From positions 248,001 to 312,000 of the forward strand of contig NZ_VEWK01000001.1 of NCBI RefSeq assembly GCF_006376675.1: a stretch of 64,000 bases of DNA, in the 5' to 3' direction. A model generated the notes under the pieces. The model was not told the DNA's origin. It ran no database searches and saw nothing but the letters and a program-made list of their open reading frames with translations. How positions within the stretch are numbered: position 1 is the stretch's first letter; each line of letters opens with the position of its first letter. The stretch comes from Brucella pecoris. Its GTDB lineage: Bacteria; Pseudomonadota; Alphaproteobacteria; Rhizobiales; Rhizobiaceae. The position numbers were made by a program, and so were the translations under genes. Positions 8,788 through 18,073 of the stretch are shown in pieces.

Positions 8788-9396
8788 CAAACTCGCACAC
8801 TATTATGCGAGCGGCGCGAAACTATGCCCTTGTCCAAAACTTGTCCAGTGCGGAGAGGGAATTTTCTGCTTCCGATATTTCAGTTTGGCTTCAGGATCTC
8901 AGGCAATCGCTTGAGCAGGATGTGCAGCAGATCGCGTTCCTTCAAAGAGGTAATGCTTTCATTTCTAATGTCTTTTCAGGATGTTAACTCTGGCTACAGT
9001 TTTAATCGATTAAATTTCGCTCGTTTTATCCTATGAGAGATATTGACACCGTGGCGGGGTTTGAGCCTATCCTGTGTTCTACATCTTGTCTTGTGGGTGG
9101 TTCGCTTCCGTAAAAGACAACGTTGTCAATTGGGGAAAAGCGACGTAAGAGTGGAATGGAGGATTTCAGGAACAACGTCGTAAGGGATGGCCGGGGCGCA
9201 GGTGAAAGCGAAAGCTTTCGCATCGTATTGCGGCAGTGAATAGGAGGACCGGGCTGCGTGCTGCAGCCTGCAGCCGGTTCCGCATCTGTGCCGAGGAGGC
9301 GTGGATGAGAGTGACGACACGGATTACCATGCATAAGCAGAAGCTTGGCCGGGTATCCGATAGTTTTAGTTTCGTTTGTTTCTACGGGAGGTAGAC
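8788..9396. other. Long intergenic region upstream of the sugar ABC operon
   Basis: About 600 bp with no convincing gene. It must hold the ribH2 riboswitch promoter (minus strand) and the sugar operon promoter (plus strand). It has a perfect 14-bp palindrome at 9001-9014 and another (GCGAAAGCTTTCGC) at 9208-9221. Short ORFs here on both strands lack ribosome binding sites and recognisable features. Confidence 0.6.
9001..9014. promoter_or_regulatory. Candidate LacI-family operator
   Basis: TTTAATCGATTAAA is a perfect palindrome with a central CG, the usual layout of LacI/GalR operators. It lies 383 bp before the sugar-binding protein gene and about 215 bp upstream of the riboswitch. No LacI-type regulator gene is in the window, so the assignment rests on the motif alone. 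Confidence 0.35.
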
Positions 9397-10662
9397 ATGC
9401 ATAAACTTTTGAAGCTCGCTGCGATGGGTACGGCCGCCTGTGCTTTACTCGCCGGAATGGCCCCTGTTGCCAACGCGCAGGATAAGCAGAATGTTGAAGT
9501 TCTACACTGGTGGACAGCAGGTGGTGAAGCCGCCGCGCTCGACGTCCTCAAGAAGGATCTTGAAAAGAAAGGCATCACTTGGACCGATATGCCGGTTGCC
9601 GGTGGCGGCGGTACCGAAGCCATGACGGTACTGCGCGCACGCGTCACGGCTGGCAACGCGCCGACGGCGGTGCAGATGCTCGGCTTCGATATTCGTGATT
9701 GGGCGGAGCAAGGTGCTCTTGGCAATCTCGATGAGGTCGCAAGCAAAGAAGGCTGGGAAAAAGTTATTCCAGCTCCGTTGCAGGAATTTGCCAAGTATGA
9801 CGGTCACTGGATCGCGGCTCCTGTCAATGTTCACTCCACCAACTGGATGTGGATCAACAAGGCAGCGCTCGACAAGGCAGGTGGTAAGGAGCCTGCCAAC
9901 TGGGATGAACTGATTGCTCTGCTCGATAAGTTCAAGGAACAAGGCATCACGCCGGTCGCTCATGGAGGCCAGCCGTGGCAAGACGCAACGATTTTTGATG
10001 CTGTCGTCCTTTCTTTCGGTACGGACTTCTACAAGAAGGCTTTCATTGATCTTGACCCCGAGACCCTCGGCAGCGATACGATGAAGCAGGCTTTCGACCG
10101 GATGACGAAGCTGCGGTCTTATGTTGATGACAACTTCTCCGGTCGGGACTGGAACCTTGCTTCCGCTATGGTTATTGAAGGCAAGGCCGGTCTTCAGTTC
10201 ATGGGCGATTGGGCGAAGGGCGAATTTATCAAGGCTGGCAAGAAGCCCGGTGAAGACTTCGTCTGCATGCGCTATCCAGCTACGCAGGGCGCCATCACCT
10301 TCAATTCCGACATGTTCGCCATGTTCAAGGTTTCGGAAGACAAGATTCCGGCACAGCTTGAAATGGCATCGGCGATTGAAAGCCCGACTTTCCAGTCGGC
10401 CTTTAATGTGGTGAAGGGCTCCGCGCCGGCTCGTACCGATGTGCCTGATACCGACTTCGATGCCTGCGGCAAGAAGGCAATCGCTGACGAAAAGGAAGCA
10501 AGCGAAAAGGGCACGATGCTGGGCTCCATGGCACATGGTTACGCCAACCCGGCGGCTGTCAAGAACGCCATCTATGACGTTGTAACACGCCAGTTCAACG
10601 GTCAGCTCTCTTCGGAAGATGCTGTCAAGGAACTAGTGTCGGCCGTTGAGGCTGCGAAGTAA
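9397..10662 (+). CDS. Sugar ABC transporter substrate-binding protein (glucose/mannose GtsA-like)
   Basis: This 421-residue periplasmic protein begins with a signal peptide ending near residue 28 (ANAQ). It belongs to the MalE-like solute-binding family 1. [13 protein letters not shown] near the mature N-terminus, [20 protein letters not shown] and the downstream MalFG/UgpC-type genes resemble the Pseudomonas GtsABCD glucose/mannose importer. The start at 9397 follows GGGAGGT at good spacing; an in-frame TTG at 9376 lies upstream of that site and is rejected. A stable hairpin follows the gene, which commonly lets the binding protein be made in excess over the membrane parts. The exact sugar cannot be told from sequence. 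Confidence 0.88.
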   Translation: MHKLLKLAAMGTAACALLAGMAPVANAQDKQNVEVLHWWTAGGEAAALDVLKKDLEKKGITWTDMPVAGGGGTEAMTVLRARVTAGNAPTAVQMLGFDIRDWAEQGALGNLDEVASKEGWEKVIPAPLQEFAKYDGHWIAAPVNVHSTNWMWINKAALDKAGGKEPANWDELIALLDKFKEQGITPVAHGGQPWQDATIFDAVVLSFGTDFYKKAFIDLDPETLGSDTMKQAFDRMTKLRSYVDDNFSGRDWNLASAMVIEGKAGLQFMGDWAKGEFIKAGKKPGEDFVCMRYPATQGAITFNSDMFAMFKVSEDKIPAQLEMASAIESPTFQSAFNVVKGSAPARTDVPDTDFDACGKKAIADEKEASEKGTMLGSMAHGYANPAAVKNAIYDVVTRQFNGQLSSEDAVKELVSAVEAAK

Positions 10663-10669
10663 CGTTAAA

Positions 10670-10700
10670 AATAGCGTCCGGGTCTTTCCCGGACGCTATT
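10670..10700 (+). terminator. Stable hairpin between the sugar-binding protein and permease genes
   Basis: A perfect 13-bp stem (AATAGCGTCCGGG / CCCGGACGCTATT) with a 5-nt loop starts 8 bp after the stop codon. It lacks a T-tract, so it is more likely an mRNA-stabilising or partial-terminator hairpin giving high expression of the binding protein. Confidence 0.7.
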
Positions 10701-10941
10701 TGCACTTGGCGCCCGAATGTGAGGGCGCATTTTAAAGTGCTGGCAACTGCGGCCAGAAATCAAAACACAATTGCCTCATGAGGGTCTGCATGTTTCCATC
10801 GGAAATTGCAGGGAATTAAACTTATTAAGTGCATTCTGTCGCATTTCTTGCAGATGCGCCAGAATGCCGATCAAACAGATGTCTGGAGCTTAGCCTGATA
10901 ATTGGCATAAGGCCGGGCGGCGTAAACAAGGTGACGCAAAT

Positions 10942-11823
10942 ATGCAGCGTAACAGCCGAATACAGGAACTGGTGCCAAAGCTGGTTCTAGCGCCGAGCTT
11001 TTTGATAGTGCTCGTGTTTGTCTACGGTTTCATCATTTACACTGGCGTTCTCTCGCTAACCAATAGCCGAATGCTGCCGTCCTACGGCTTCGTCGGGCTC
11101 ACGAATTATGCCAAACTATGGGCTTTGCCCCACTGGTGGCGGGCAATCACCAATCTGGCAATTTTTGCGTCGCTCTACATCATTATCTGTTCGGTTATCG
11201 GGCTGTTTCTTGCGATTCTTCTTGATCAGAAGATTCGCGGTGAGGGCGTTCTGCGCCCGATCTATCTCTATCCGATGGCGCTGTCTTTCATCGTGACCGG
11301 AACAGCATGGAAGTGGTTTCTCGATCCTGGTATCGGCTTGGAAAACACAATGCATCTGTGGGGTTGGGAGAGTTTCTCCTTTAACTGGATCAAGAGCAAT
11401 ACCATGGCGATATACTGTCTGGTGATTGCTGCCGTATGGCAATCATCCGGATTTGTGATGGCGATGTTTCTTGCGGGGCTGCGTGGTGTCGACAACGAGA
11501 TTATCAAGGCGGCCCAGATCGATGGAGCTTCGACAGGAACGATCTATCGCCGCATCATCATCCCGCTAATGCGACCGGTATTCCTGTCTGCTTTCGTGGT
11601 TCTCGCTCATCTGGCAATTAAGGCATACGATCTTGTTATCGCACTGACCGGCGGGGGGCCGGGGCAGGCAACCGAACTGCCTGCAACTTTCATGTACTCC
11701 TACACGTTCACGCGGAACCAGATGGGTATTGGCGCGTCGTCGGCGATCGTCATGCTGGCGATGATCTTCTCGATCATCATTCCTTATCTTTACTCTGAAA
11801 TTCGCGGAGGGTCGCGGTCATGA
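10942..11823 (+). CDS. Sugar ABC transporter permease 1 (MalF type)
   Basis: A 293-residue inner-membrane protein with about six transmembrane helices. The EAA loop that contacts the ATPase is IIKAAQIDGASTGTIYRRIIIP at about residues 190-211 (core AAQIDGASTGTIYRR). It starts with ATG after a 279-bp gap that includes the hairpin behind the binding-protein gene. Its last four bases overlap the start of the second permease, so the two are translationally coupled and form the heterodimeric channel. Confidence 0.88.
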   Translation: MQRNSRIQELVPKLVLAPSFLIVLVFVYGFIIYTGVLSLTNSRMLPSYGFVGLTNYAKLWALPHWWRAITNLAIFASLYIIICSVIGLFLAILLDQKIRGEGVLRPIYLYPMALSFIVTGTAWKWFLDPGIGLENTMHLWGWESFSFNWIKSNTMAIYCLVIAAVWQSSGFVMAMFLAGLRGVDNEIIKAAQIDGASTGTIYRRIIIPLMRPVFLSAFVVLAHLAIKAYDLVIALTGGGPGQATELPATFMYSYTFTRNQMGIGASSAIVMLAMIFSIIIPYLYSEIRGGSRS

Positions 11824-12701
11824 GCGCCCAGTCGCAAGACAATGCTATCAATAGCGGAAAACTGACACGTGTGCTGATCTACACGGCGCTGTTGCTCTTT
11901 GCTTTCTACTATTTGTTGCCGCTTTATGTGATGCTGGTTAACTCGTTCAAACCACTGGATGAAATCCGTCAGGGCGGCATGTTGAACTTGCCACAGCAAT
12001 GGACAATCGAGCCGTGGCTATCCGCGTGGTCGACAGCACAGATCGGAGTGCAGCCTACCGGGCTGAAGCCGTTCTTTATCAATTCGATCCTGATGGTCGT
12101 TCCAGCCGTTGCTATCTCGACCATCGTCGGCGCATTGAACGGCTATGTATTGACCAAATGGCAATTCCGCGGATCGAATATCTTTTTCGGTTTGCTGCTG
12201 CTGTCGTGTTTTATCCCGTTCCAGATCGTACTCATTCCGATGGCGCGTGTTCTTGGTTTTTTGGGCATTGCCGGTACGATTTGGGGGCTGATCCTCGTAC
12301 ATGTGGTCTATGGTATCGGTTTCACGACGCTCTATTTCCGCAACTATTATGAGGCTTTTCCGACAGAACTGGTGCGGGCGGCCCAGATAGACGGGGCGAG
12401 CTTCTTCCAGATATTCTCGCGCATTTTGCTACCGTCTTCAGGGCCGATCATCGTTGTGTCCGTGATCTGGCAGTTCACCAATATCTGGAACGACTTTCTG
12501 TTCGGTGCTTCGTTCTCCGGTGCGCATTCGACGCCTATGACCGTAGCGCTCAATAACCTCGTTTCCTCTTCCACTGGCGTCAAAGAATACAATGTGCATT
12601 TCGCAGGCGCTATTTTGGCGGCTCTGCCGACGCTGATCGTCTACATCGTTTCCGGTCGCTATTTCGTACGTGGCCTAATGTCCGGTGCCGTTAAGGGATA
12701 A
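11820..12701 (+). CDS. Sugar ABC transporter permease 2 (MalG type)
   Basis: A 293-residue protein with six predicted helices. Its EAA loop is LVRAAQIDGASFFQIFSRI near residue 185, and it ends with the short cytoplasmic tail FVRGLMSGAVKG typical of MalG-like permeases. ATGA overlap with the preceding permease gene indicates coupled translation. It pairs with that protein to form the channel of the sugar importer. Confidence 0.88.
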   Translation: MSAQSQDNAINSGKLTRVLIYTALLLFAFYYLLPLYVMLVNSFKPLDEIRQGGMLNLPQQWTIEPWLSAWSTAQIGVQPTGLKPFFINSILMVVPAVAISTIVGALNGYVLTKWQFRGSNIFFGLLLLSCFIPFQIVLIPMARVLGFLGIAGTIWGLILVHVVYGIGFTTLYFRNYYEAFPTELVRAAQIDGASFFQIFSRILLPSSGPIIVVSVIWQFTNIWNDFLFGASFSGAHSTPMTVALNNLVSSSTGVKEYNVHFAGAILAALPTLIVYIVSGRYFVRGLMSGAVKG

Positions 12702-12708
12702 GTTGCAA

Positions 12709-13824
12709 ATGTCTTTTCTGAAAATATCCGACCTCTATAAGTCCTATGGCAACGTTCCGGTTTTGAAGGATATCAATATCGAGATCGATGAGGGTGGTTT
12801 TCTCGTCCTCGTTGGCCCGTCTGGCTGCGGAAAGTCGACATTGTTGAACACTATCGCCGGGCTCGAACCAATCACGTCCGGGGATATCGCCATCAATGGA
12901 AAGTCTGTTTCCGGGTTGCATCCGTCCCAGCGCGATATTGCGATGGTTTTCCAATCCTATGCGCTTTATCCGAATATGACGGTTGCAGGAAATATCGCTT
13001 TTGGCATGGAAATTCGTAAAGTGCCCAAGGCGGAGCGTGATAAGTCTATTCAGGAAGTTGCCGATATCCTGCAGATTGGTCATCTGCTGGATCGCAAGCC
13101 GAGCCAGCTTTCCGGTGGCCAACGCCAGCGTGTGGCCATGGGGCGCGCTTTGGTGCGCAATCCGCAGGTTTTCCTGTTCGACGAACCACTTTCCAATCTC
13201 GATGCCAAATTGCGTGTCGACATGCGCACTGAAATTAAACGGCTGCACAGCCGGATGAAAACCACGATCGTCTACGTAACTCACGATCAGATCGAGGCAA
13301 TGACCCTGGCAACCAAGATCGCCGTTCTGAAGGATGGAATCTTGCAACAGTTTGGTACACCCGCGGAGATTTATAACAATCCGTCCAACATGTTCGTTGC
13401 AGATTTCATGGGATCTCCGGCAATGAACCTGTTGACCGTTCGGGTTGAAAAGGACGGCTCAGGTTACGCCATCGATCTTGGACGAGGTGAGGGCGATGTG
13501 CTGAAGTTGCCGTTGAAAAACGCCCCGAAGGGTTTGGCTGCCTATGACAACAAGGATGTGGTTTTCGGTATCCGCCCCGAAGCGCTTACCGATCCCGACG
13601 GAGCTGATCGCAATGCTGAGGCGATTGTGGAGGGGGATTGCCTGATCGATGTTGTCGAACCGGCAGGATCAGATACGTTTGCGGTTACGCGTTTGGGCGG
13701 CAAGCATGTCGTGGCGCGATTGCGAGCAGATGCCCGCATCGCGGCAGGGCAACCCGCCCGGCTCGCTTTCAATTTGGACAAGTCAGTCTTTTTTGATCCG
13801 ACCAGCGAAGGTCGGATTCTTTGA
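12709..13824 (+). CDS. Sugar ABC transporter ATP-binding protein (UgpC/MsmK type)
   Basis: A 371-residue ATPase. Walker A is GPSGCGKST near residue 37, the signature is [19 protein letters not shown], Walker B is VFLFDEPLSNLDAKLR, and the H-loop is YVTHDQIEAM. The C-terminal third has the OB-fold/TOBE domain with FGIRPEALTD used in carbohydrate importers of the CUT1 family. The start at 12709 is preferred over an in-frame codon at 12685 because AAGGGA precedes it and it lies just after the permease stop codon. It energises the two permeases upstream. A strong terminator 57 bp downstream ends the operon. Confidence 0.9.
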   Translation: MSFLKISDLYKSYGNVPVLKDINIEIDEGGFLVLVGPSGCGKSTLLNTIAGLEPITSGDIAINGKSVSGLHPSQRDIAMVFQSYALYPNMTVAGNIAFGMEIRKVPKAERDKSIQEVADILQIGHLLDRKPSQLSGGQRQRVAMGRALVRNPQVFLFDEPLSNLDAKLRVDMRTEIKRLHSRMKTTIVYVTHDQIEAMTLATKIAVLKDGILQQFGTPAEIYNNPSNMFVADFMGSPAMNLLTVRVEKDGSGYAIDLGRGEGDVLKLPLKNAPKGLAAYDNKDVVFGIRPEALTDPDGADRNAEAIVEGDCLIDVVEPAGSDTFAVTRLGGKHVVARLRADARIAAGQPARLAFNLDKSVFFDPTSEGRIL

Positions 13825-13880
13825 CCATCAAGCGTATAGTGCGGTCTTCGCTAATGCGCTGGGTAATTGTACGAAACGAA

Positions 13881-13915
13881 AAGAGCGCTTCCAAACCAAT
13901 GGAAGCGCTCTTTTT
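13881..13915 (+). terminator. Rho-independent terminator of the sugar ABC operon
   Basis: A 13-bp stem (AAGAGCGCTTCCA / TGGAAGCGCTCTT) with a 6-nt loop runs into TTT on the plus strand. The A-run on its left side gives a U-tract on the other strand too, so it may also end the small gene read leftwards from 14060. Confidence 0.88.
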
Positions 13916-13958
13916 CATATATGCCTGGAGGGCAAAAAACTTTGTTTAGGGGCACGCT

Positions 13959-14060
13959 TTAATGCAGGAAATCCAGCCCGAGAAGGCCGACTGCAAGCGC
14001 AGTGTTGAGTGAAATGATCATCATCCCATAGATGATGGCGGTTCTTGTAATATCGTTCAT
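13959..14060 (-). CDS. 33-residue hydrophobic microprotein
   Basis: ATG at 14060 follows CAAGGAGGTAGGAA, an almost perfect Shine-Dalgarno at ideal spacing, and runs to TAA at 13959. The product (MNDITRTAIIYGMMIISLNT, then ALAVGLLGLDFLH) has one hydrophobic stretch at about residues 8-28 and so is likely a single-pass membrane peptide. A terminator usable in this direction lies just beyond the stop, and three phased hexamers lie 56-81 bp upstream, so it has the layout of a complete small transcription unit. I do not recognise the family. Absence of an obvious -10 box in the GC-rich leader is a weakness. Confidence 0.6.
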   Translation of the reverse strand: MNDITRTAIIYGMMIISLNTALAVGLLGLDFLH

Positions 14061-14115
14061 TTCCTACCTCCTTGAACCGGAGCGGCCCCCCACCCGGTTC
14101 GAAGCCTCGTGAAAC

Positions 14116-14141
14116 TGTAACGAAATGTAACAAGCTGTTAC
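14116..14141. promoter_or_regulatory. Three hexamer repeats phased at 10 bp
   Basis: TGTAAC at 14116, TGTAAC at 14126 and TGTTAC at 14136 sit exactly 10 bp apart, i.e. on one helix face; the outer pair is also an imperfect inverted repeat. This is how OmpR/PhoB-type response regulators often bind. It lies between the microprotein gene and the MFS gene and could serve either. Confidence 0.45.
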
Positions 14142-14240
14142 GGGAAGCGCAACCCTGTTTTACGCAAATGTGAATGAGTGAAATCTGGCGTGAGGGAATC
14201 GGTCCCTTTTTGCTGACGGAACACCTGTTGGATCAAAATC

Positions 14241-14264
14241 GCGATAAATTACTGATTTTATCGC
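14241..14264. promoter_or_regulatory. Candidate operator of the MFS exporter gene
   Basis: An 8-bp perfect inverted repeat, GCGATAAA and TTTATCGC, with an 8-bp spacer. It lies 100 bp upstream of the exporter's likely start. Efflux genes are often controlled by TetR/MarR repressors bound to such dyads, but no regulator gene is adjacent. Confidence 0.4.
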
Positions 14265-14363
14265 ACATTCACTGCAATGTGACGTCGTTATGGCTAGCAA
14301 AAATCAGTTTAGCGCTACATAGAATTGTCGGCTCTTTCATATCCGTTCTTTCGGAATATTACC

Positions 14364-15800
14364 GTGAATCGCATCATTCCTCTCGTATTAGCTATAGCCC
14401 TGTTCATGGAGCAGATGGATTCGAACGTCATCTCGACGTCGCTTCCCGCTATCGCTGCTGACATCGGTACCAGCCCCATTGCACTCAAGCTGGCATTGAC
14501 GGCTTACCTTGTTGCGCTCGCGGTTTTCATTCCTGTCAGCGGTTGGATGGCGGATCGTTTCGGCGCCAAGAATGTCTTCCGGACGGCAATAGCTGTATTT
14601 GTGGTTGGTTCTGTTGCTTGTGCCGCCTCGAATTCGTTGGCCGCTTTCGTTGTTGCTCGCTTCTTGCAGGGAATGGGCGGCGCGATGATGACGCCAGTCG
14701 GCCGTCTTGTTCTTATCCGTTCAACCCCGCGCAGTGAACTTGTGTCGGCTATGGCATGGCTGACGATTCCAGCAATGGTTGGACCGCTTGTCGGTCCACC
14801 GGTTGGTGGCTTCATCACAACTTTCCTGACATGGCACTGGATTTTCCTGATCAATGTACCGATTGGTCTCGTTGGTATCTGGTTTGCAACCCGATTCCTG
14901 CCGGACACTGATGAACGCATTGTCAAACGTCTTGATTGGACGGGCTTTTTCCTTTCCGGGATTGCGATGTCGGGTGTTGTCTTCGGACTGTCGGTGGTCA
15001 GCCTTCCGGCCTTGCCGCCAGCAGTCGGGTTCACGACCCTTGCAATCGGCATTATCTGTACGGTTCTGTATCTTCAACATGCGAGGAGGGTCGACGATCC
15101 TCTGCTGAACCTGAAACTTTTCGATAATCAGGTATTCCGCTCCGCGGTCATTGGCGGCAGCATCTTTCGGTTCGGGATCGGTGCGATCCCATTTCTGTTG
15201 CCATTGATGTTTCAGTTGGGTTTCGGTCTCACACCGTTTCAGTCCGGAATGATGACTTTCGTTTCGGCGATTGGTGCTATCAGCATGAAATTCGGTGCAA
15301 AGCGTATCTTTGTCCGTGTGGGGTTTCGACGCGCTCTGATGGCTGGATCCCTGATCTCGGCCTGTTTCATTGCCATCAACGGCCTGTTCACGCCGACCAC
15401 ACCTTATTGGATTATCATTGGATTTCTGCTGGTAGGGGGCTTTGCGCGCTCTTTGTTTTTCACTGGTGTCAATGCGCTGGCTTTTGCCGAAATCCCTGAT
15501 GAAAAGACCAGTCAGGCGACTCCTATTACCGCCGTTGCCCAGCAGGTTTCCATTGCTATCGGCGTGGCACTGGCAGGCGGTATTCTTGAAATCAGCACGT
15601 CGCTTCGCGGAGCCCATCTTGCGCTGGTGGACTTCCACATCGGCTTCTTTGTCGTTGCTGGTGTTTCGGCTTTGGCTTTTTTCTGGTTTGCACGCCTTGC
15701 ACCGGATGCAGGCAAGGAGCTTGCTGCACCCACTGTTGTGAAACACCACAGCAAGGCGCATGCATCGGTAGAGGCCACGAACACCTCTGCCGGAAAATAA
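14364..15800 (+). CDS. MFS drug-resistance exporter (DHA2, EmrB/QacA-like)
   Basis: A 478-residue membrane protein with about 14 helices, the size and topology of DHA2 proton-coupled multidrug exporters. Family signs are MEQMDSNVISTSLPAIAADI in the first helix region (motif D1) and GWMADRFGAKNVF, the conserved loop between helices 2 and 3, followed by LQGMGGAMMTPVGRL (motif C-like). The start is uncertain: GTG at 14364 gives the natural N-terminus, while TTG at 14325 would add 13 residues; neither has a strong binding site. No HlyD/EmrA adaptor gene is adjacent, so it likely works alone in the inner membrane. Its end is 3 bp from the convergent rlmE. Confidence 0.88.
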   Translation: MNRIIPLVLAIALFMEQMDSNVISTSLPAIAADIGTSPIALKLALTAYLVALAVFIPVSGWMADRFGAKNVFRTAIAVFVVGSVACAASNSLAAFVVARFLQGMGGAMMTPVGRLVLIRSTPRSELVSAMAWLTIPAMVGPLVGPPVGGFITTFLTWHWIFLINVPIGLVGIWFATRFLPDTDERIVKRLDWTGFFLSGIAMSGVVFGLSVVSLPALPPAVGFTTLAIGIICTVLYLQHARRVDDPLLNLKLFDNQVFRSAVIGGSIFRFGIGAIPFLLPLMFQLGFGLTPFQSGMMTFVSAIGAISMKFGAKRIFVRVGFRRALMAGSLISACFIAINGLFTPTTPYWIIIGFLLVGGFARSLFFTGVNALAFAEIPDEKTSQATPITAVAQQVSIAIGVALAGGILEISTSLRGAHLALVDFHIGFFVVAGVSALAFFWFARLAPDAGKELAAPTVVKHHSKAHASVEATNTSAGK

Positions 15801-15803
15801 GCG

Positions 15804-16526
15804 TCAGCCTTTGAAATCGCGGGCAAGCAGATAAAGCTCGACGGATTCCGCACGGGATGCCGGTGGCTTTACGTGATGCACGGAGCGGAATTTCTGCTTG
15901 AGCAGTGCCAGGAGCTCATTTTCGGTGCCGCCCTGGAACGTCTTGGTGAGAAAATGTCCGCCCGGCTTCAGAACCGAGATGGCAAAATCAGCAGCGACTT
16001 CGCATAAATGCACGGTGCGCAGATGGTCAGTCCTGCGGTGACCTGTCGTGGGGGCAGCCATATCGGAAATGACAAGATCGGGCTTGTCGCCGAGAGCATC
16101 CATCAATTTCTGCGGCGCTTCATCGTCGAGAAAATCCATTTCCAACAGGATGACACCGGGCAGGGGATCCACGTGAAGATAGTCGATGCCGACGACGTGC
16201 GGCGTCTCGTCGGTTGAACCGACGATCTTGGCAGCAATCTGCGACCATCCACCAGGCGCAGCACCGAGATCAATAATCTTCTGACCCTTCTTGAGCAGGT
16301 TGTAACGGTCGTTGATTTCAATGAGCTTGTAAGCTGCGCGCGATCGATATCCGTCCTGCCTGGATTTGTGCACATAGGGATCGTTGAGATGGCGCTGCAG
16401 CCAGCGGCGCGACGATTCCTTGATCGTACCCGCCTTCTTCTTCACGCGTACCTGCAGATTGCTGGATCCCGCACCGCCGCGACCACCAGTTTTTACTCCA
16501 CCTTTGTTTCCGCCAGCCTTGCTCAT
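15804..16526 (-). CDS. rlmE: 23S rRNA 2'-O-ribose U2552 methyltransferase (RlmE/FtsJ)
   Basis: A 240-residue SAM-dependent methyltransferase that modifies U2552 in the A-loop of 23S rRNA late in 50S assembly. The KDKE catalytic set is recognisable: K in [11 protein letters not shown] in [13 protein letters not shown] in FLTKTFQGG and E in [15 protein letters not shown]. The SAM-binding segment is [16 protein letters not shown]. The N-terminal ~30 residues are Gly/Lys-rich ([16 protein letters not shown]), longer than in E. coli and common in alphaproteobacteria. It starts 2 bp after the stop of the Ppx/GppA gene, so the two are cotranscribed. Confidence 0.95.
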   Translation of the reverse strand: MSKAGGNKGGVKTGGRGGAGSSNLQVRVKKKAGTIKESSRRWLQRHLNDPYVHKSRQDGYRSRAAYKLIEINDRYNLLKKGQKIIDLGAAPGGWSQIAAKIVGSTDETPHVVGIDYLHVDPLPGVILLEMDFLDDEAPQKLMDALGDKPDLVISDMAAPTTGHRRTDHLRTVHLCEVAADFAISVLKPGGHFLTKTFQGGTENELLALLKQKFRSVHHVKPPASRAESVELYLLARDFKG

Positions 16527-16528
16527 TA

Positions 16529-18073
16529 TCAGTGCCTGTTTTTAGCGCCTGTCGCGCGATTGTGCCGCCATGCGCCATCGCGCGACATCAGTTCGGTCAA
16601 AATGCCCTCGCGCAGACCGCGATCGGCAACGAGTAGTTTCTCGCTGGGCCACACTTTGCGTATAGCATCAAGAATAGCACAGCCTGCCAATACCAGATCG
16701 GCGCGATCCGCGCCAATACACGGGTTCGCTACACGGGCTTCAAAATCCCACGATAGAAGACGAGTGGTCATCTGTGTCACATCGTCGGCGCCCATCCACA
16801 TACCGTCGACCCGCCGCCGATCGTAACGATCGAGACCGAGATGAATTCCTGCCAGCGTCGTAACTGTTCCGGAAGTACCCAGCAGATGAAAGCGCGGACT
16901 GGCAGTCAGACTTCCGAGGCATTGACGTTCGGCAAACTGTGCAAGCAGATCGGTCACATGAGAAACCATGGAATCGTAGTTTTCCTGCGTAACATTGCGT
17001 CCGCCGAACCGCTCCGCCAGTGTCACAACGCCGACAGGGAGGGATGTCCATGCCATGATATGCTCAGCCAGACGCGGAGACCGGCGGCGGGAAACATCGA
17101 TCAATGCAATTTCGGAAGAGCCGCCACCGATATCGAACAGCACGACGGCGTCCGTCTCGCGGGTAACCAGCGTACCGCAGCCAGAGACGGCCAGCCGGGC
17201 TTCGGTTTGCCGGTCCACAATCTCCAGTTCAAGCCCGGTTTCAGCATAAACACGCGCGAGAAACGCCTCGCCATTCGCTGCCGAACGGCAGGCCTCCGTC
17301 GCAATCAGCCTCGACCGTCTGATCTTTTTGCCTGCCAGCTTGTCACGACAGATCTTCAGCGCTTCGACGGCGCGGTCCATTGCATTGTCGCTGAGTTGGC
17401 CCGTCGCACTCAAGCCTTCACCCAGCCGAACGATGCGCGAAAACGCATCCACAACGCGAAATTGACCCGGTCTGGTCGGCGATGCAACTAGCAGACGGCA
17501 ATTATTGGTGCCGAGATCCAAAGCTGCGTAAAGCGGAGCATCGCCCTTTTCGTGGTGCGGACCGTGGACGGCACGGGAGGTCTGCCCATTGCCACCTTTT
17601 CGCTTGTTCTGAATCGAAGTGTGCGGGTTATCCACACGGGCGGCATTATGCGGCGCCTTGACGGCTACTTCTGCTGTCAGGGATGTCTGTCCATCCTGCT
17701 GCCGCGACTGCTTCTTCTTACGAGCACGGCGGCGGCGATTCGAGATCTTACTGGATGATCGCTGTTGGTTGTTTTCTGCTTCAGTTGTGGCTGGCTTTTG
17801 CGCAGAAGCTTCCACACCGGACACAGACTTGCCACGCCGACGACGACGCGCACGCTTGCGCTGGCTCTGCGAGCCTGTGCCTTCGGTCTCGTCCTGCGGT
17901 TTTGAGCGTCCTGAATCGGATGCACTACGAGCATTGCCGATATCTGCAACGGCTTTTTTGCGCGGTCTGCGTTTGCCGTTATCGGTCGGATTCCGGGCTT
18001 GTGAATGACCCGATTGTCCACCGGACGCCCCTTGATGCACCATTTCGGCGGTGCGCTCGTCGGGGTTCTTCAA
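16529..18073 (-). CDS. Ppx/GppA family phosphatase with basic N-terminal extension
   Basis: The catalytic domain starts near residue 180 with [16 protein letters not shown], and the second phosphate loop is [14 protein letters not shown]. This is the exopolyphosphatase / pppGpp pyrophosphatase fold. The preceding ~180 residues are low complexity and very basic, with clusters [16 protein letters not shown] and RRRRARKKK; such tails can bind RNA or polyphosphate. I chose TTG at 18073 because AAGGAC lies 8 bp upstream; an ATG-type start farther out at 18130 would add 19 residues without a good site, and ATG at 18043 is also possible. Cotranscription with rlmE suggests a link to ribosome maturation. 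Polyphosphate versus pppGpp as substrate is open. Confidence 0.85.
   Translation of the reverse strand: MKNPDERTAEMVHQGASGGQSGHSQARNPTDNGKRRPRKKAVADIGNARSASDSGRSKPQDETEGTGSQSQRKRARRRRRGKSVSGVEASAQKPATTEAENNQQRSSSKISNRRRRARKKKQSRQQDGQTSLTAEVAVKAPHNAARVDNPHTSIQNKRKGGNGQTSRAVHGPHHEKGDAPLYAALDLGTNNCRLLVASPTRPGQFRVVDAFSRIVRLGEGLSATGQLSDNAMDRAVEALKICRDKLAGKKIRRSRLIATEACRSAANGEAFLARVYAETGLELEIVDRQTEARLAVSGCGTLVTRETDAVVLFDIGGGSSEIALIDVSRRRSPRLAEHIMAWTSLPVGVVTLAERFGGRNVTQENYDSMVSHVTDLLAQFAERQCLGSLTASPRFHLLGTSGTVTTLAGIHLGLDRYDRRRVDGMWMGADDVTQMTTRLLSWDFEARVANPCIGADRADLVLAGCAILDAIRKVWPSEKLLVADRGLREGILTELMSRDGAWRHNRATGAKNRH

Noticed and set aside
9502..10536. Long minus-strand ORF opposite the sugar-binding protein gene
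   Set aside because: It lies fully inside a well-supported gene on the other strand, has no ribosome binding site and no recognisable domain; such antisense ORFs follow from biased codon use.
14174..14461. 95-codon plus-strand ORF upstream of the MFS exporter
   Set aside because: It overlaps the start of the exporter gene in another frame, has no good binding site and its composition is not protein-like.
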